Part shown: piece after piece, positions 1 to 8,974 of the stretch | Position numbering within the stretch: position 1 is the first letter of the stretch | How the letters are laid out: every line of letters starts with the position of its first letter | NCBI RefSeq assembly: GCF_003815975.1 | Contig: NZ_CP033932.1 | Location: 5,251,501 to 5,315,500 of the forward strand | DNA: 64,000 bases | Reading direction: 5' to 3' | Source of the DNA: Chryseobacterium bernardetii | Lineage (GTDB): Bacteria > Bacteroidota > Bacteroidia > Flavobacteriales > Weeksellaceae | Translations under genes and position numbers: made by a program | Notes under the pieces: model-generated | Told to the model about the DNA's origin: nothing | The model's database searches: none | The model's input: the letters and a program-made list of their open reading frames with translations, nothing else

Positions 1-1238
1 AAAGGTTCGGTTAACTGTCCTTCCCACTTCGATACTGCAGAAGTAGCCAGCGTATTTCCTAATACGTTTGTCATACTTCTTCCCATATCACAGAAGTGGT
101 CAATTGGTAAGATTAAAGCAATTCCTTCCGGTGGAATCCCAAACATTGAACAGGTTGCTACAATAATTACCAAAGAAGCTCTCGGCACTCCTGCAATCCC
201 TTTTGAAGTAAGCATCAATACCAAAAGCATGGTAATCTGCTGCCCGATTGTCATTTCTACTCCGTAGATCTGAGCAATGAAAATAGAAGCAAACGTCATA
301 TACATCATACTTCCATCCAGGTTAAAGGAATATCCCAAAGGAAGAATGAAAGATACTACTCTGCTGTTACAACCGAATTTTTCAAGCTCTTCCACCAGTT
401 TCGGGAATACCGCTTCTGAACTGGTTGTAGAGAATGCGATTAATAATGGCTCTTTAATCCTTTTTAATAAATCAAACAGTCTGTTTCCTAAGATAAAATA
501 TCCTACCAATAAAAGAACCAGCCAAAGTACTCCCAATGCAAAGAAGAAGTCTCTCAGATAGATGGCATATACTTTAAAGATTTCAAAGCCGTTGGTTGCT
601 ACCACTGCTGCAATGGCTCCCAATACACCCAGAGGGGCAAACCACATAATATATCCTACCATTTTAAGGATACCATGAGCAATAATATCAAAAAGCTTCA
701 CCACCGGTTTAGAATATTCTTCTCCTAAATTAGCTAAAGCAACGCCAAACATAATGGCAAATACTACAATCTGCAATACCTCATTGGTAGCAAAGGCTTC
801 AAATAAACTTTTAGGAATCATATGCTTTACAAAATCCTCCAAAGAAAAGCTTTTACTGCTTTTCAAAAGATCTTCTGCCGAAGCAACGTCCTGAACAGGC
901 AGCTTGGTTACATGTCCCGGCTCCAGCCAGTTCACAAGCATTAACCCGATAAAAAGAGAAACCAAAGAAGCGGAAATAAACCAAAGCATTGCTTTTGTAC
1001 CTACTCTTCCGATCATTTTGATATCACTCATTTTGGCAATTCCCACCACAAGAGTAGTAAAAACCAAAGGTGCAATAATCATCTGTACCAGTCTGATGAA
1101 AACCGTTCCCAATAATTTGATATTCTTTGAAAAGGGTTCTGCACTTTCCGGATACTTCACGTGTACAAGACCTCCTATTCCTACTCCTAGGATAAGTGCG
1201 ATGATAATTGCTATAAAAAGTTTATTCTGTCCTTTCAT
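1..1238 (-). CDS. Dicarboxylate/amino acid:cation symporter (DAACS family), 3' end cut by window edge
   Basis: Inner-membrane sodium- or proton-coupled uptake carrier for C4-dicarboxylates or acidic amino acids. The reading frame is open from an ATG at 1238 to the left edge, about 412 codons, so only a short C-terminal tail is missing. The N-terminus MKGQNKLFIAIIIALILGVG is a first membrane helix, and several long hydrophobic stretches follow. The family's hairpin and helix motifs are visible: a serine-rich STTSSEAVFPK loop, SFNLDGSMMYMT (the NMDGT-type cation site), and DHFCDMGRSMTNVLGN (the DxxRT-N site). Both the GltP and DctA groups fit; the substrate cannot be told from motifs. It is transcribed away from the BON genes, with a -7-like box at 1258-1265. 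Confidence 0.9.
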   Translation of the reverse strand, partial: MKGQNKLFIAIIIALILGVGIGGLVHVKYPESAEPFSKNIKLLGTVFIRLVQMIIAPLVFTTLVVGIAKMSDIKMIGRVGTKAMLWFISASLVSLFIGLMLVNWLEPGHVTKLPVQDVASAEDLLKSSKSFSLEDFVKHMIPKSLFEAFATNEVLQIVVFAIMFGVALANLGEEYSKPVVKLFDIIAHGILKMVGYIMWFAPLGVLGAIAAVVATNGFEIFKVYAIYLRDFFFALGVLWLVLLLVGYFILGNRLFDLLKRIKEPLLIAFSTTSSEAVFPKLVEELEKFGCNSRVVSFILPLGYSFNLDGSMMYMTFASIFIAQIYGVEMTIGQQITMLLVLMLTSKGIAGVPRASLVIIVATCSMFGIPPEGIALILPIDHFCDMGRSMTNVLGNTLATSAVSKWEGQLTEP

Positions 1239-1257
1239 ATATATAGTTCAATTTGCG

Positions 1258-1265
1258 CAAATATA
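1258..1265 (-). promoter_or_regulatory. Predicted -7 box for the symporter
   Basis: On the minus strand this reads TATATTTG, an exact TAnnTTTG box, 19 bases upstream of the ATG at 1238. No clear TTG lies at the expected distance upstream. Confidence 0.4.
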
Positions 1266-1400
1266 ATGGTTTTTGAATTGGCAGAATATTTTATTCTAAT
1301 CTCTTTAAAGTCATATTAAGTTTTTGAAACATAAAAATTAAATCACTGGTTCAGAAAATATTGTAAAAAATTTAAGAAACATTTATTGAATTTTTATTCT

Positions 1401-1428
1401 TTTGGTACAAATTTTATTATTACATTTG
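1401..1428 (+). promoter_or_regulatory. Predicted promoter for the BON-domain gene pair
   Basis: TTTG at 1401-1404 and TACATTTG at 1421-1428, separated by 16 bases, which is slightly short for the Bacteroidota consensus. The box ends 30 bases before the ATG at 1459. Confidence 0.5.
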
Positions 1429-1458
1429 ATTGTGTAACAACATTAATAAATATACAAT

Positions 1459-1947
1459 ATGAAAAAAACTATCGCAATGGCTGCATTAGCTGTAGCTGTA
1501 TCTTTCGGGGCAGTTTCTTGTAAGAAAAAAGTTTCTGACGCAGATCTTCAGACTCAGGCTACAACTATAGTAACTTCTAATCCCAATGCTTCTGTTGAAG
1601 TAAAAGAAGGTGTAGCTCACCTAAGCGGAACTTTCGCAGACCAGGCGTCTAAGGATGCTATGATTGCACAGTTAAAAGCAATTAAAGGAGTAAAAGATGT
1701 AATGGATATGTCTAAAGTAGAAGCTACTCCGGCTCCTGCACCTGTTGAAACTAAATCTGCTGTAGACCCTGTTGTTCAGAAAAAAGTTCAGGATGCAGTA
1801 AAAGATTTCCCTACAGTAAAAGTAGAAGTTATCAATGACGAGCTTACCCTTACAGGAAATGTTTCTCAGGAGCAAGCTAAGAAAATCAAGCAGTCTGTTG
1901 ACGCTTTAAAAGTTGGGAAAGTTAAATTTAACTACACAGTAAAATAA
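1459..1947 (+). CDS. BON-domain lipoprotein
   Basis: Predicted envelope lipoprotein of 162 aa. Residues 1-21 form a lipoprotein signal peptide ending in FGAVSC, so Cys21 would be lipidated, followed by a KKK stretch. Two BON-like repeats follow, about residues 28-85 and 105-162, each with the alternating hydrophobic pattern and a central glycine-containing turn (VKEGVAHLSGTF and VINDELTLTGNV). They are separated by an Ala/Pro-rich linker near residues 90-97. BON domains are thought to bind phospholipid membranes or other envelope ligands; no enzyme activity is expected. It lies 10 bases upstream of a second BON-like gene, so the two are probably co-transcribed. The exact function is unknown. 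Confidence 0.8.
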   Translation: MKKTIAMAALAVAVSFGAVSCKKKVSDADLQTQATTIVTSNPNASVEVKEGVAHLSGTFADQASKDAMIAQLKAIKGVKDVMDMSKVEATPAPAPVETKSAVDPVVQKKVQDAVKDFPTVKVEVINDELTLTGNVSQEQAKKIKQSVDALKVGKVKFNYTVK

Positions 1948-1957
1948 TTAAATCAAG

Positions 1958-2377
1958 ATGAGTACATTACAAGATAAATATTCAAGCGTAGTTGCAGCAG
2001 CTCAGTCTGCTGGGATTTCAAACCTACAGGTTCAGGAGCAGGACGGCATTCTATATGTTTCCGGAGATGCTTCCAATACGGCTGCAAAAGATGCAGTATG
2101 GAATGCTTTAGGAGCCATTGATTCTACTTATTCTGCTTCAGATATCAATATCGATGTACAGGTTGCAGGTCTTGCTTCAGGTGCTTCTCTTACTGTGGCT
2201 ACAGAAGAATCTAACCTGAATATCAGACAGGAGCCTTCTACAGAAGCTGCTGTAGTAGGAAAAGCGGCAAAAGGTTCAGCTGTAACTTTAATTGAGCAGA
2301 CTTCTGATGACTGGTGGAAAGTAAAAACCGCTGACGGCCAGGAAGGATATGCTTATTCAAGATATTTAAGAGCATAA
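1958..2377 (+). CDS. BON-like and bacterial SH3 domain protein
   Basis: Protein of 139 aa with no obvious signal peptide. Residues 1-72 resemble a BON domain (VQEQDGILYVSGDA, followed by an Ala-rich helix). Residues 77-139 form a bacterial SH3 (SH3b) domain with the hallmarks NLNIRQEPSTEAAVVG, a DDWWKVK core and a C-terminal GYAYSRYL strand. SH3b domains bind peptidoglycan or peptides. It follows the BON lipoprotein by 10 bases and is followed by a strong terminator, so the pair forms a small operon. Lack of an export signal is odd for an SH3b protein; a cytoplasmic or peripheral role cannot be excluded. LysM-free BON/SH3 pairs of this kind are poorly studied. Confidence 0.75.
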   Translation: MSTLQDKYSSVVAAAQSAGISNLQVQEQDGILYVSGDASNTAAKDAVWNALGAIDSTYSASDINIDVQVAGLASGASLTVATEESNLNIRQEPSTEAAVVGKAAKGSAVTLIEQTSDDWWKVKTADGQEGYAYSRYLRA

Positions 2378-2410
2378 AATATTTTTTGAAATATTAAATA
2401 TTCATAAGAA

Positions 2411-2436
2411 ACGTCCCAATATTGGGATGTTTTTTT
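2411..2436 (+). terminator. Rho-independent terminator after the BON/SH3 gene
   Basis: Inverted repeat CGTCCCAAT/ATTGGGATG (one G-T pair) directly followed by a run of seven T. Confidence 0.75.
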
Positions 2437-2459
2437 ATTTTTACGCTTTGGAAAGCTCA

Positions 2460-5168
2460 ATGAAGAAAATCTTATTATTTGTGTTTTTGATATGCAATTT
2501 TCTGATTGCATATGCCCAAAGACTTCATATTGATGGAAAAGTAACTGATCCGGAAAAAAAACCTGTAGAAAATGCGACCATATATCTGCTGAAAGCAAAA
2601 GACTCCACCATTATCAATTATACATCAACTAACAAAGAAGGTAAGTTCTCATTACAGATTGATGAGGTGAAAGAACCTTCCTTTTTAAAAATTGATGCTG
2701 AAAAACTATCGTATTCAAAGGCACTTGATAAAATTTTACAATCATTATCCCTTGGTGATGTAGAGCTTGAAAAGAAAAAAGTTATTGACATTGATGAGGT
2801 TAAGATCACTGTTTCTCCTGTAAAAGTAAAAAATGACACCATAGAATTCAATGCCTCGGCTCTTAAAGTGAGACCGGACAGCCAGATTGATGAGCTTTTG
2901 AAACAGATTCCCGGAGTAGAAATAGGCAATGACGGAAAAATTACGGTGAACGGAAAATCTGTAGATCAGATTATGGTGAATGGAAAACCTTTCTTTGATA
3001 AGGAAGGGAAGACTGCTTTGCAAAATCTTCCCGCAGATATCATTAAAAATATCCAGTTTACCACTACAAAGACCAAAGAAGAGGAATTAACTAAAAGACC
3101 TCCGAAATCCCAAAATACTACTATTAATTTCAATATTGATGAGAAGAAAAACAAGGGGCTTATGTCAAAAATACTGGCCGGATATGGTTCAGATAAACGA
3201 TATGAAGGGAATGTATTCTTAAATTATTTTAAAGGAGATACCAAGATCAGTGTTTTGGCATCTGCCAATAATATCAATTCAAAAAGCAGTTCAGGAGATC
3301 AGATATTTGATACAATGGGGCGCGGCAGTGCCGGCCAACAAGGGGGTGGAATTCAAAAATTCAGCAGCTTTGGACTGAATTACAATGACAAACTTGGAAA
3401 TAATGCCAATCTTGACAATCTGAGCCTGCAGTATACAGATTCTAACAATGAAAACCGTTCCAAAGCCTCAAAGACAACACTTCTTCCGGATTTCACCCTC
3501 AAAACAGATTCGGAGAGCAGTAATGAAAATGAATCAAGACAATATAATTTCAACAGTTCAGTAGGCATAAAATTGGACTCATTGACCAATATTTACATTG
3601 CCCCTTCGTTTTCGAAATCAGAAACATTCGGTTCAGGGCAGTCCGTATCTTCTACATTAAGGGATGATAAGCTTTTAAATGATAGTAAAAATATTTCTCA
3701 AACTAAAGGGGAAACCAATACTTTCAGCCCCAATATTAATTTTTTCAGAAATTTTAAGAAGAAAAACAGATCATTCATGGCTATGGCCAATACTTCTATT
3801 ACAGAATCTAATAATGATAATATCAATCAGTCACTGAATACTTTTTATAAAGACTCCGGCACAACTACCGATAACCGTAATCAGTTGCAGAAAACCCGTT
3901 CGCAGGATAACAATTACAGCTTTATGGCGAGATATACAGAACCGGTATCTGATTCTGCAACCATTGGTATCAGCCTGCAATACAGCTCAAAATTAACCAA
4001 AGATATAAGGGATTTCAATGATTTTGATCCCGTTACAGGACAGTATTCTCAATACAACACCCGTCTTTCAAATAGTATGGATCAGAAGATCAACCAGTTT
4101 ACCCCTGAGCTGTCTTATTACCTTTATAAAAAGAAATTCGGTCTTTGGGCTACCTTGAATGCTGATATTTCGGATATGAATGTCAATTCAGTTTTTAATG
4201 GGCAGCTCTATCATCTTCAGAAAAAATTTGTCCTTCCAAAATATTCAACCAATTTCCGGTATTCTTTTACAGATCGCCAATCTTTGATCTTATCCAACTC
4301 TTCCAGCTTCACAATTCCTGATGCCGGAAAACTGATTCCTTATAAGGATGAATCTAATCCTTTAATTACCAATACGGGAAATCCAGAACTTAAAAATACC
4401 TGGATCAACGAAACTAATCTTACCTTCAACAGTTATAATATGGTAAAGAACTTAAACTATCATGTTACAGCTGGGTTTTCCTATAGAAATAATGATGTTA
4501 TCAATTATTCAAAATATGATAATTCAGGAAGGCAGATTACCACTTACAGCAATATAAGTGGAAATAAAAGCTTCAGTTTCAATATGGGTTTAACCAAAAC
4601 ATTTAAATGGAATGACCATAAGCTAAGAATTTCACCAAGATTCAGCATGAACTATACCTACAATAACGGATTTATCAATGGAGAAGCATTTAAAAGCAAA
4701 GCTTACAACTTCAATCCGGGGCTTAATCTGAATTATGAAATCAAAGATATTTTTACCATAAAACCATCTTACAGCCTCGGGTACAGCTTTTCCGATTATA
4801 CGAACTATAACGTCAACAGAGTAAATACCTCCAACCAGTCTTTAAAGGTTGAACTGACAAATTATCTGTTCCAAAAAGCTTTTTTCATCGGAAATGATTT
4901 TTCTTACAATACCAATTCAAATATCGCTCCCGGATTTAAAAAAGATTTCTACTTCTGGAATGCCAGTCTGGGATATTCATTTTACAATAAACAGCTGACT
5001 GCTAAAATAAAGGTTTATGATGTCCTGAATCAAAACCAAAGTGTAAGAAGAACGATTACGGATTCTTATTTTGAAGACCGTGAAGATCTGATCCTGAAAC
5101 GATACATTATGTTTTCCCTTAGTATGAAGCTGAATAAATTTGCCGGTAAAAAACCGAAAAAGAAATAA
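2460..5168 (+). CDS. Outer-membrane beta-barrel protein with CarboxypepD_reg-like N-terminus
   Basis: TonB-receptor-like outer-membrane protein, 902 aa from the ATG at 2460. That start gives a clean signal peptide MKKILLFVFLICNFLIAYAQ; an upstream in-frame ATG at 2427 lies in the terminator T-run region and is less likely. After cleavage a carboxypeptidase-regulatory-like beta-sandwich follows (LHIDGKVTDPEKKPVENATI, about residues 20-100), then a plug-like segment (LLKQIPGVEIGNDGKITVNG, about 145-215), then a long barrel rich in aromatic/Asn strands. This matches the outer-membrane beta-barrel family 3 architecture (PF14905) common in Bacteroidota. The protein ends in a lysine-rich KKPKKK tail, which is unusual for a barrel. 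Substrate unknown; it stands alone between two terminators. Confidence 0.8.
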   Translation: MKKILLFVFLICNFLIAYAQRLHIDGKVTDPEKKPVENATIYLLKAKDSTIINYTSTNKEGKFSLQIDEVKEPSFLKIDAEKLSYSKALDKILQSLSLGDVELEKKKVIDIDEVKITVSPVKVKNDTIEFNASALKVRPDSQIDELLKQIPGVEIGNDGKITVNGKSVDQIMVNGKPFFDKEGKTALQNLPADIIKNIQFTTTKTKEEELTKRPPKSQNTTINFNIDEKKNKGLMSKILAGYGSDKRYEGNVFLNYFKGDTKISVLASANNINSKSSSGDQIFDTMGRGSAGQQGGGIQKFSSFGLNYNDKLGNNANLDNLSLQYTDSNNENRSKASKTTLLPDFTLKTDSESSNENESRQYNFNSSVGIKLDSLTNIYIAPSFSKSETFGSGQSVSSTLRDDKLLNDSKNISQTKGETNTFSPNINFFRNFKKKNRSFMAMANTSITESNNDNINQSLNTFYKDSGTTTDNRNQLQKTRSQDNNYSFMARYTEPVSDSATIGISLQYSSKLTKDIRDFNDFDPVTGQYSQYNTRLSNSMDQKINQFTPELSYYLYKKKFGLWATLNADISDMNVNSVFNGQLYHLQKKFVLPKYSTNFRYSFTDRQSLILSNSSSFTIPDAGKLIPYKDESNPLITNTGNPELKNTWINETNLTFNSYNMVKNLNYHVTAGFSYRNNDVINYSKYDNSGRQITTYSNISGNKSFSFNMGLTKTFKWNDHKLRISPRFSMNYTYNNGFINGEAFKSKAYNFNPGLNLNYEIKDIFTIKPSYSLGYSFSDYTNYNVNRVNTSNQSLKVELTNYLFQKAFFIGNDFSYNTNSNIAPGFKKDFYFWNASLGYSFYNKQLTAKIKVYDVLNQNQSVRRTITDSYFEDREDLILKRYIMFSLSMKLNKFAGKKPKKK

Positions 5169-5198
5169 ACACCATACTTTTATATATTGTAATCAATG

Positions 5199-5221
5199 GC
5201 CGGAAATTCTCCGGCTTTTTT
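5199..5221 (+). terminator. Terminator after the barrel protein
   Basis: GCCGGA - AATTC - TCCGGC hairpin followed by six T. Confidence 0.8.
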
Positions 5222-5316
5222 AAACTTAAGTTTTAAAATCCACTTTTAAAGGAAGATTCATCTGAGAAAATGTGCTGAAAGTAATTTTATTTCTAAATTA
5301 GCCACAAATTTTACTT

Positions 5317-7176
5317 ATGAAGACCCATATTTCAGTTGTATTCATTCTTCTTTTCATTCTTGGAAGGGCTCAGAATACGGAACAAAAAGACAATTTCGTT
5401 AAGGACAATTTCACCAAAAAGGAATTTTATATTCCGATGCGTGATGGAGTGAAGCTTTTCACTGCTGTTTATATTCCCAAGGATATTTCAAATAAGAACA
5501 AATATCCGTTTCTGATGCAAAGAACCTGTTACAGTATTGCTCCTTATGGTGAAAATGAGTATAAAACCAAAGTGGGTCCTAACTCTTACCTGATGAAAGA
5601 CAAATATATTTTTGTGTATCAGGATGTACGTGGAAGATATATGAGTGAAGGAACTTTTACCAATATGACTCCGCAGGTAGAACGAAAAACTAAAAAAGAT
5701 GTTGACGAAAGTACAGATACCTACGACACTATCGACTGGCTTTTGAAAAACATTAAAGATAACAACGGTAAGGTAGGACAATTCGGTACTTCTTATCCTG
5801 GTTTTTATACAGCTGTAGGAACATTAGCACAGCATCCGGCATTGGTTGCCTCATCTCCGCAGGCACCAATTTCTGATTTCTGGAATGACGATTTTCTTCA
5901 CAACGGAAGATTCATGCTTGGATATTTCAGAACACTTCCTGTTTTTGGCGTTCAAAAAACAAAACCTGAGCAGAAAGCGTGGTATATGGATTCTTTTGTA
6001 AAACAATCATCCGAGGATGGGTTGAAGTTCTACAGAGACATGGGAACCCTGAAAGACGGCTATGAGAAGTATTATAAAGATAATTTCTTCATGACGGAAA
6101 TTATGAATCATACCAACTATGATGAATTCTGGCAGAAAAGAGGACTGCTTCCTCATCTGAAGAATATCAGCCATGCTGTAATGACTGTTGGCGGCTGGTT
6201 TGATGCGGAAGACCTTTCCGGACCTTTAAATATCTACAAAACTATTGAGAAAACAAGTCCAAAAGCTAAAAATACCATTGTAATGGGGCCTTTCTCCCAT
6301 GGCGGATGGTCTCAGGAGCAGGGTAAACATTTCCACAGTGAAACGTATTTTGGGGACAGTATTGCTACCTACTATCAGAAAAATGTAGAAACAAAATTCT
6401 TCAGCCATTACCTGAAAGGAAATACAAAAGAAGACGCCGGCCTGCCGGAAGCATTGATGTATGACACTGGTGCAAAACAGTGGAAAGAATTTGCATCTTA
6501 TCCTCCTAAAAATGCACAGAAAGTAAATTTTTATCTTTCTGATAAAACATTAAAAAAATCTTCAGGACAAGGATATTCTGAATATTACAGTGATCCGAAT
6601 AATCCTGTTTTAAGTTCTGATCATTTAAAAGATTTCAACGGATTTACACCAAGAAATTATATGTCCGAAGATCAGAGATTTGCAGTCGGAAGACCTGATG
6701 TACTGACGTTTACAACTGACGAACTGACAGAAGATATTACTTTCGCTGGAGAAATCATGGCTAAACTGAATATTTCTTCATCTTCTACAGATGCAGATTT
6801 TGCAGTAAAACTGATTGATGTTTATCCTGAAGATTTCAAACCAATAGAAAAGAAAGATGGTGTAATCTACGGAAACTACCATCAGATGGTAAGAAGTGAA
6901 ATTATGCCTGCAAGGTTCAGAAATACAAAAGAAAAGGGAGAAGCTTTGGTTCCTGATCAGAAAACAGCGGTTAATTTCAGACTTCAGGATGTAGTTCATA
7001 CCTTCAAAAAAGGCCATAAAATTCAGATCCAGATCAGCAGTACGTGGTTCCCGCTTTTTGCTGTGAATCCACAGAAGTTTATGGATAATCCAAACTTTGC
7101 ATCCAAAGAAGATTATACCAAAGCATTTATTAAAGTATACGGAGACAGTTCTATTGAGGCCGATATCTTAAAATAA
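5317..7176 (+). CDS. CocE/NonD family hydrolase (alpha-amino acid ester hydrolase-like)
   Basis: Secreted serine hydrolase of 619 aa, close to the usual length for the family. Signal peptide is about residues 1-19 (ending GRAQ). An alpha/beta-hydrolase domain begins at PMRDGVKLFTAVYIP. The nucleophile is Ser159 in FGTSYPG, with Asp296 in GGWFDAED and His328 in GPFSHGGW as the other catalytic residues; the spacing matches alpha-amino acid ester hydrolases. Glu298 and Asp299, with an Asp near 191-192 (FWNDDF), would form the carboxylate cluster those enzymes use to bind the substrate's amino group. The C-terminal part (about 440-619) is the jelly-roll domain of X-Pro dipeptidyl-peptidase/CocE proteins. 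It is a single gene ended by a terminator. Natural substrates are probably amino acid esters, amides or peptides; this is an inference. Confidence 0.87.
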   Translation: MKTHISVVFILLFILGRAQNTEQKDNFVKDNFTKKEFYIPMRDGVKLFTAVYIPKDISNKNKYPFLMQRTCYSIAPYGENEYKTKVGPNSYLMKDKYIFVYQDVRGRYMSEGTFTNMTPQVERKTKKDVDESTDTYDTIDWLLKNIKDNNGKVGQFGTSYPGFYTAVGTLAQHPALVASSPQAPISDFWNDDFLHNGRFMLGYFRTLPVFGVQKTKPEQKAWYMDSFVKQSSEDGLKFYRDMGTLKDGYEKYYKDNFFMTEIMNHTNYDEFWQKRGLLPHLKNISHAVMTVGGWFDAEDLSGPLNIYKTIEKTSPKAKNTIVMGPFSHGGWSQEQGKHFHSETYFGDSIATYYQKNVETKFFSHYLKGNTKEDAGLPEALMYDTGAKQWKEFASYPPKNAQKVNFYLSDKTLKKSSGQGYSEYYSDPNNPVLSSDHLKDFNGFTPRNYMSEDQRFAVGRPDVLTFTTDELTEDITFAGEIMAKLNISSSSTDADFAVKLIDVYPEDFKPIEKKDGVIYGNYHQMVRSEIMPARFRNTKEKGEALVPDQKTAVNFRLQDVVHTFKKGHKIQIQISSTWFPLFAVNPQKFMDNPNFASKEDYTKAFIKVYGDSSIEADILK

Positions 7177-7180
7177 TAAA

Positions 7181-7210
7181 AAACGCTGTTCAGATGGACA
7201 GCGTTTTTTA
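7181..7210 (+). terminator. Terminator after the CocE-family gene
   Basis: AAACGCTGT and ACAGCGTTT inverted repeat with an 8-base loop, running into a T-rich tract. Confidence 0.8.
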
Positions 7211-7320
7211 TCTCTCGCAGATTGAGCTGATTTTGCAGATCATTGCTCTAAGAGCAAGTTTGTTTCTCACAGATTACCTTTAGATTTACACAGATGATTA
7301 TGCTAAAACCTGTAAGTTTT

Positions 7321-7932
7321 TTATTCTTCAATAGTTCTGAAGGTAAGGTTTACTCTTGGAGTAGTCACTTTTGTTGTGGGTGGAAGTCTGTGGAGCCAAT
7401 GATCCTGAGTGGTTCCTTTCATGATTAATAAGCTTCCGTTTTCCAGAAATATTTCTACTTTTTCTTTTGTTGTTTTATGTTTGAATAAAAACTTTCTTTC
7501 CGCTCCAAAAGTTAGGGAAGCAATTGCACCGTGTTTTTTCAGATCTGTTTCACCATCACTGTGATAAGCCATCCCTTCGCTACCATCATGATACAAATTA
7601 AGCAGACAGGAATTATAGGTTTCTCCTGAAACTTCCTCACATTTCTTTTTTAATTTCAGCAGTTCGGGAGTCCAGGGTTTCGCATATTTTGTTCTGTTGG
7701 AGTAAGTATATTCAAAAGCTTTTTCCCCAAACCAGGCTACTTTTCTTTTGGTAAGAATCAATTTTCCAAAGACTACAGCCTCATCATGCTGCCATGGAAT
7801 CTGGTTGAAAAGATAATCGTAGTAAGTATCTGACTCCTCTTTTGGGAAGACCTTTCCATAATACAGAACGGTTCCGTTATTTGGAAGAAGGTTTAAGGGA
7901 TAATCCGGTGTTTCATCGAACAGGCTGAGCAT
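7321..7932 (-). CDS. alkB: AlkB-type Fe(II)/2-oxoglutarate-dependent DNA dealkylase
   Basis: Cytoplasmic repair dioxygenase, 203 aa, removing 1-methyladenine- and 3-methylcytosine-type lesions by oxidative demethylation. Iron ligands are visible as His124 and Asp126 (AYHSDGE) and His181 (DHWLHRLPPT). The 2-oxoglutarate-binding arginines are in PRVNLTFR (Arg193, Arg199). Length and the NLYHDGSEGMAYHSD stretch resemble the AlkB2/AlkB3 group more than E. coli AlkB. It sits 130 bases downstream of an Ada-like gene on the same strand, so the pair probably forms an alkylation-damage module induced together. Confidence 0.9.
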   Translation of the reverse strand: MLSLFDETPDYPLNLLPNNGTVLYYGKVFPKEESDTYYDYLFNQIPWQHDEAVVFGKLILTKRKVAWFGEKAFEYTYSNRTKYAKPWTPELLKLKKKCEEVSGETYNSCLLNLYHDGSEGMAYHSDGETDLKKHGAIASLTFGAERKFLFKHKTTKEKVEIFLENGSLLIMKGTTQDHWLHRLPPTTKVTTPRVNLTFRTIEE

Positions 7933-8010
7933 TGTTTTTAATTTTGGTAATACAAATTACGTAATGTTTTCGGAAAACTTTAATGTACTTCTCAAACAGT
8001 TAGCAACCAC

Positions 8011-8059
8011 TAAAAAGAACCTAAGTACTCAAAAATTTTTGTGCCTTTTGGTTAAAAAC
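8011..8059 (+). repeat. Dispersed imperfect repeat, copy 1
   Basis: About 49 bases with the core TTTTGTGCCTTTTGGTTAAA, lying between ada and alkB. The minus strand of 13150-13199 matches it along nearly its whole length, with only scattered mismatches. A short related core (CTTTTGTGGTTTAA) is near 13305-13318. Confidence 0.55.
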
Positions 8060-8062
8060 ACT

Positions 8063-8905
8063 TTAAGAGTAAAGCTGTGAACTTTCCCAGCCCACAATCA
8101 TCTGCTTCCTGTCACTTCCCCACCGGTAACCGCCAAGATGCCCGGTAGATTGAATAACACGATGACAAGGAATAAGAAACGCCACCGGATTACTTCCTAT
8201 GGCTGTTCCTACCGCCCTTGAGGCTTTAGGGTTTCCTATTTTTTCGGCAAGGCTGCCATAAGTAGACAATTTTCCCATAGGAATAGTCAGTAAGCTTTCC
8301 CAAACCTTTAACTGAAAATCGGTACCTTTTAAATGAAGTTTGATGGTGCTGAGCTTGGTCCAGTCTTTATCAAATATAGACAGTGCATTTTTCTGAAGCG
8401 CATCCTGTCTTTCGAAAAAAGAAGCATTAGGAAATTTATGCTGTAAATTCCCTAATGCTGTTACTTTATCATTTTCAAAAGCCATATAGCAGATTCCTTT
8501 TTCTGTGGAAGCTACCAGGATATTCCCAAATGGGCTGTCTGAAAAGCTATAATTAATGACAAGGCTTTTTCCTCCGTTTTTATATTCAGCAGGAGACATT
8601 CCTTCTATTTTCACAAACATATCATGCAGCCTGCTTGTACTGGAAAGCCCCGTTTCATAAGCGGTATCAAAAATACTTGCCTTTTCTTCCTTCAATAAAT
8701 TTTTAGCATGTTCAAGGCTTATGAACTGTAAAAATTTTTTCGGACTTGTTCCTGCCCAATCTGTGAAAATCTTCTGAAAATGGGCCGGGCTCAAGTGAAT
8801 ATTCTCTGCCACTTCCTCCAAACTTGGCTGAAGCCTGAAATTGCTCTGGATATACTCTATCGCTTTGGCAATTCTGTTGTAATCTATTTGATTTTGTGTG
8901 GACAT
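8063..8905 (-). CDS. AraC-type regulator fused to O6-methylguanine-DNA methyltransferase (Ada-like, no methylphosphotriester domain)
   Basis: 280-aa bifunctional protein. Residues about 8-108 are an AraC helix-turn-helix pair (SLEEVAENIHLSPAHFQKIF, then SIFDTAYETGLSSTSRLHDM, ending GMSPAEYK). Residues about 115-275 are the alkyltransferase domain with the active-site motif IPCHRV (Cys247) and the downstream GGYRWG. It transfers methyl groups from O6-methylguanine to Cys247 and probably regulates repair genes. The N-terminal zinc-cysteine domain that senses methylphosphotriesters in E. coli Ada is absent; the protein starts directly at the HTH. How it is activated is therefore unclear, unless a separate AdaA-type protein exists elsewhere. 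alkB lies downstream. Confidence 0.9.
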   Translation of the reverse strand: MSTQNQIDYNRIAKAIEYIQSNFRLQPSLEEVAENIHLSPAHFQKIFTDWAGTSPKKFLQFISLEHAKNLLKEEKASIFDTAYETGLSSTSRLHDMFVKIEGMSPAEYKNGGKSLVINYSFSDSPFGNILVASTEKGICYMAFENDKVTALGNLQHKFPNASFFERQDALQKNALSIFDKDWTKLSTIKLHLKGTDFQLKVWESLLTIPMGKLSTYGSLAEKIGNPKASRAVGTAIGSNPVAFLIPCHRVIQSTGHLGGYRWGSDRKQMIVGWESSQLYS

Positions 8906-8974
8906 CTAACTATGTTTTTATATCACAAATTTCCAAAGAATACCCGGCAGAAAAAATCCGATTCTTGCGGAATA

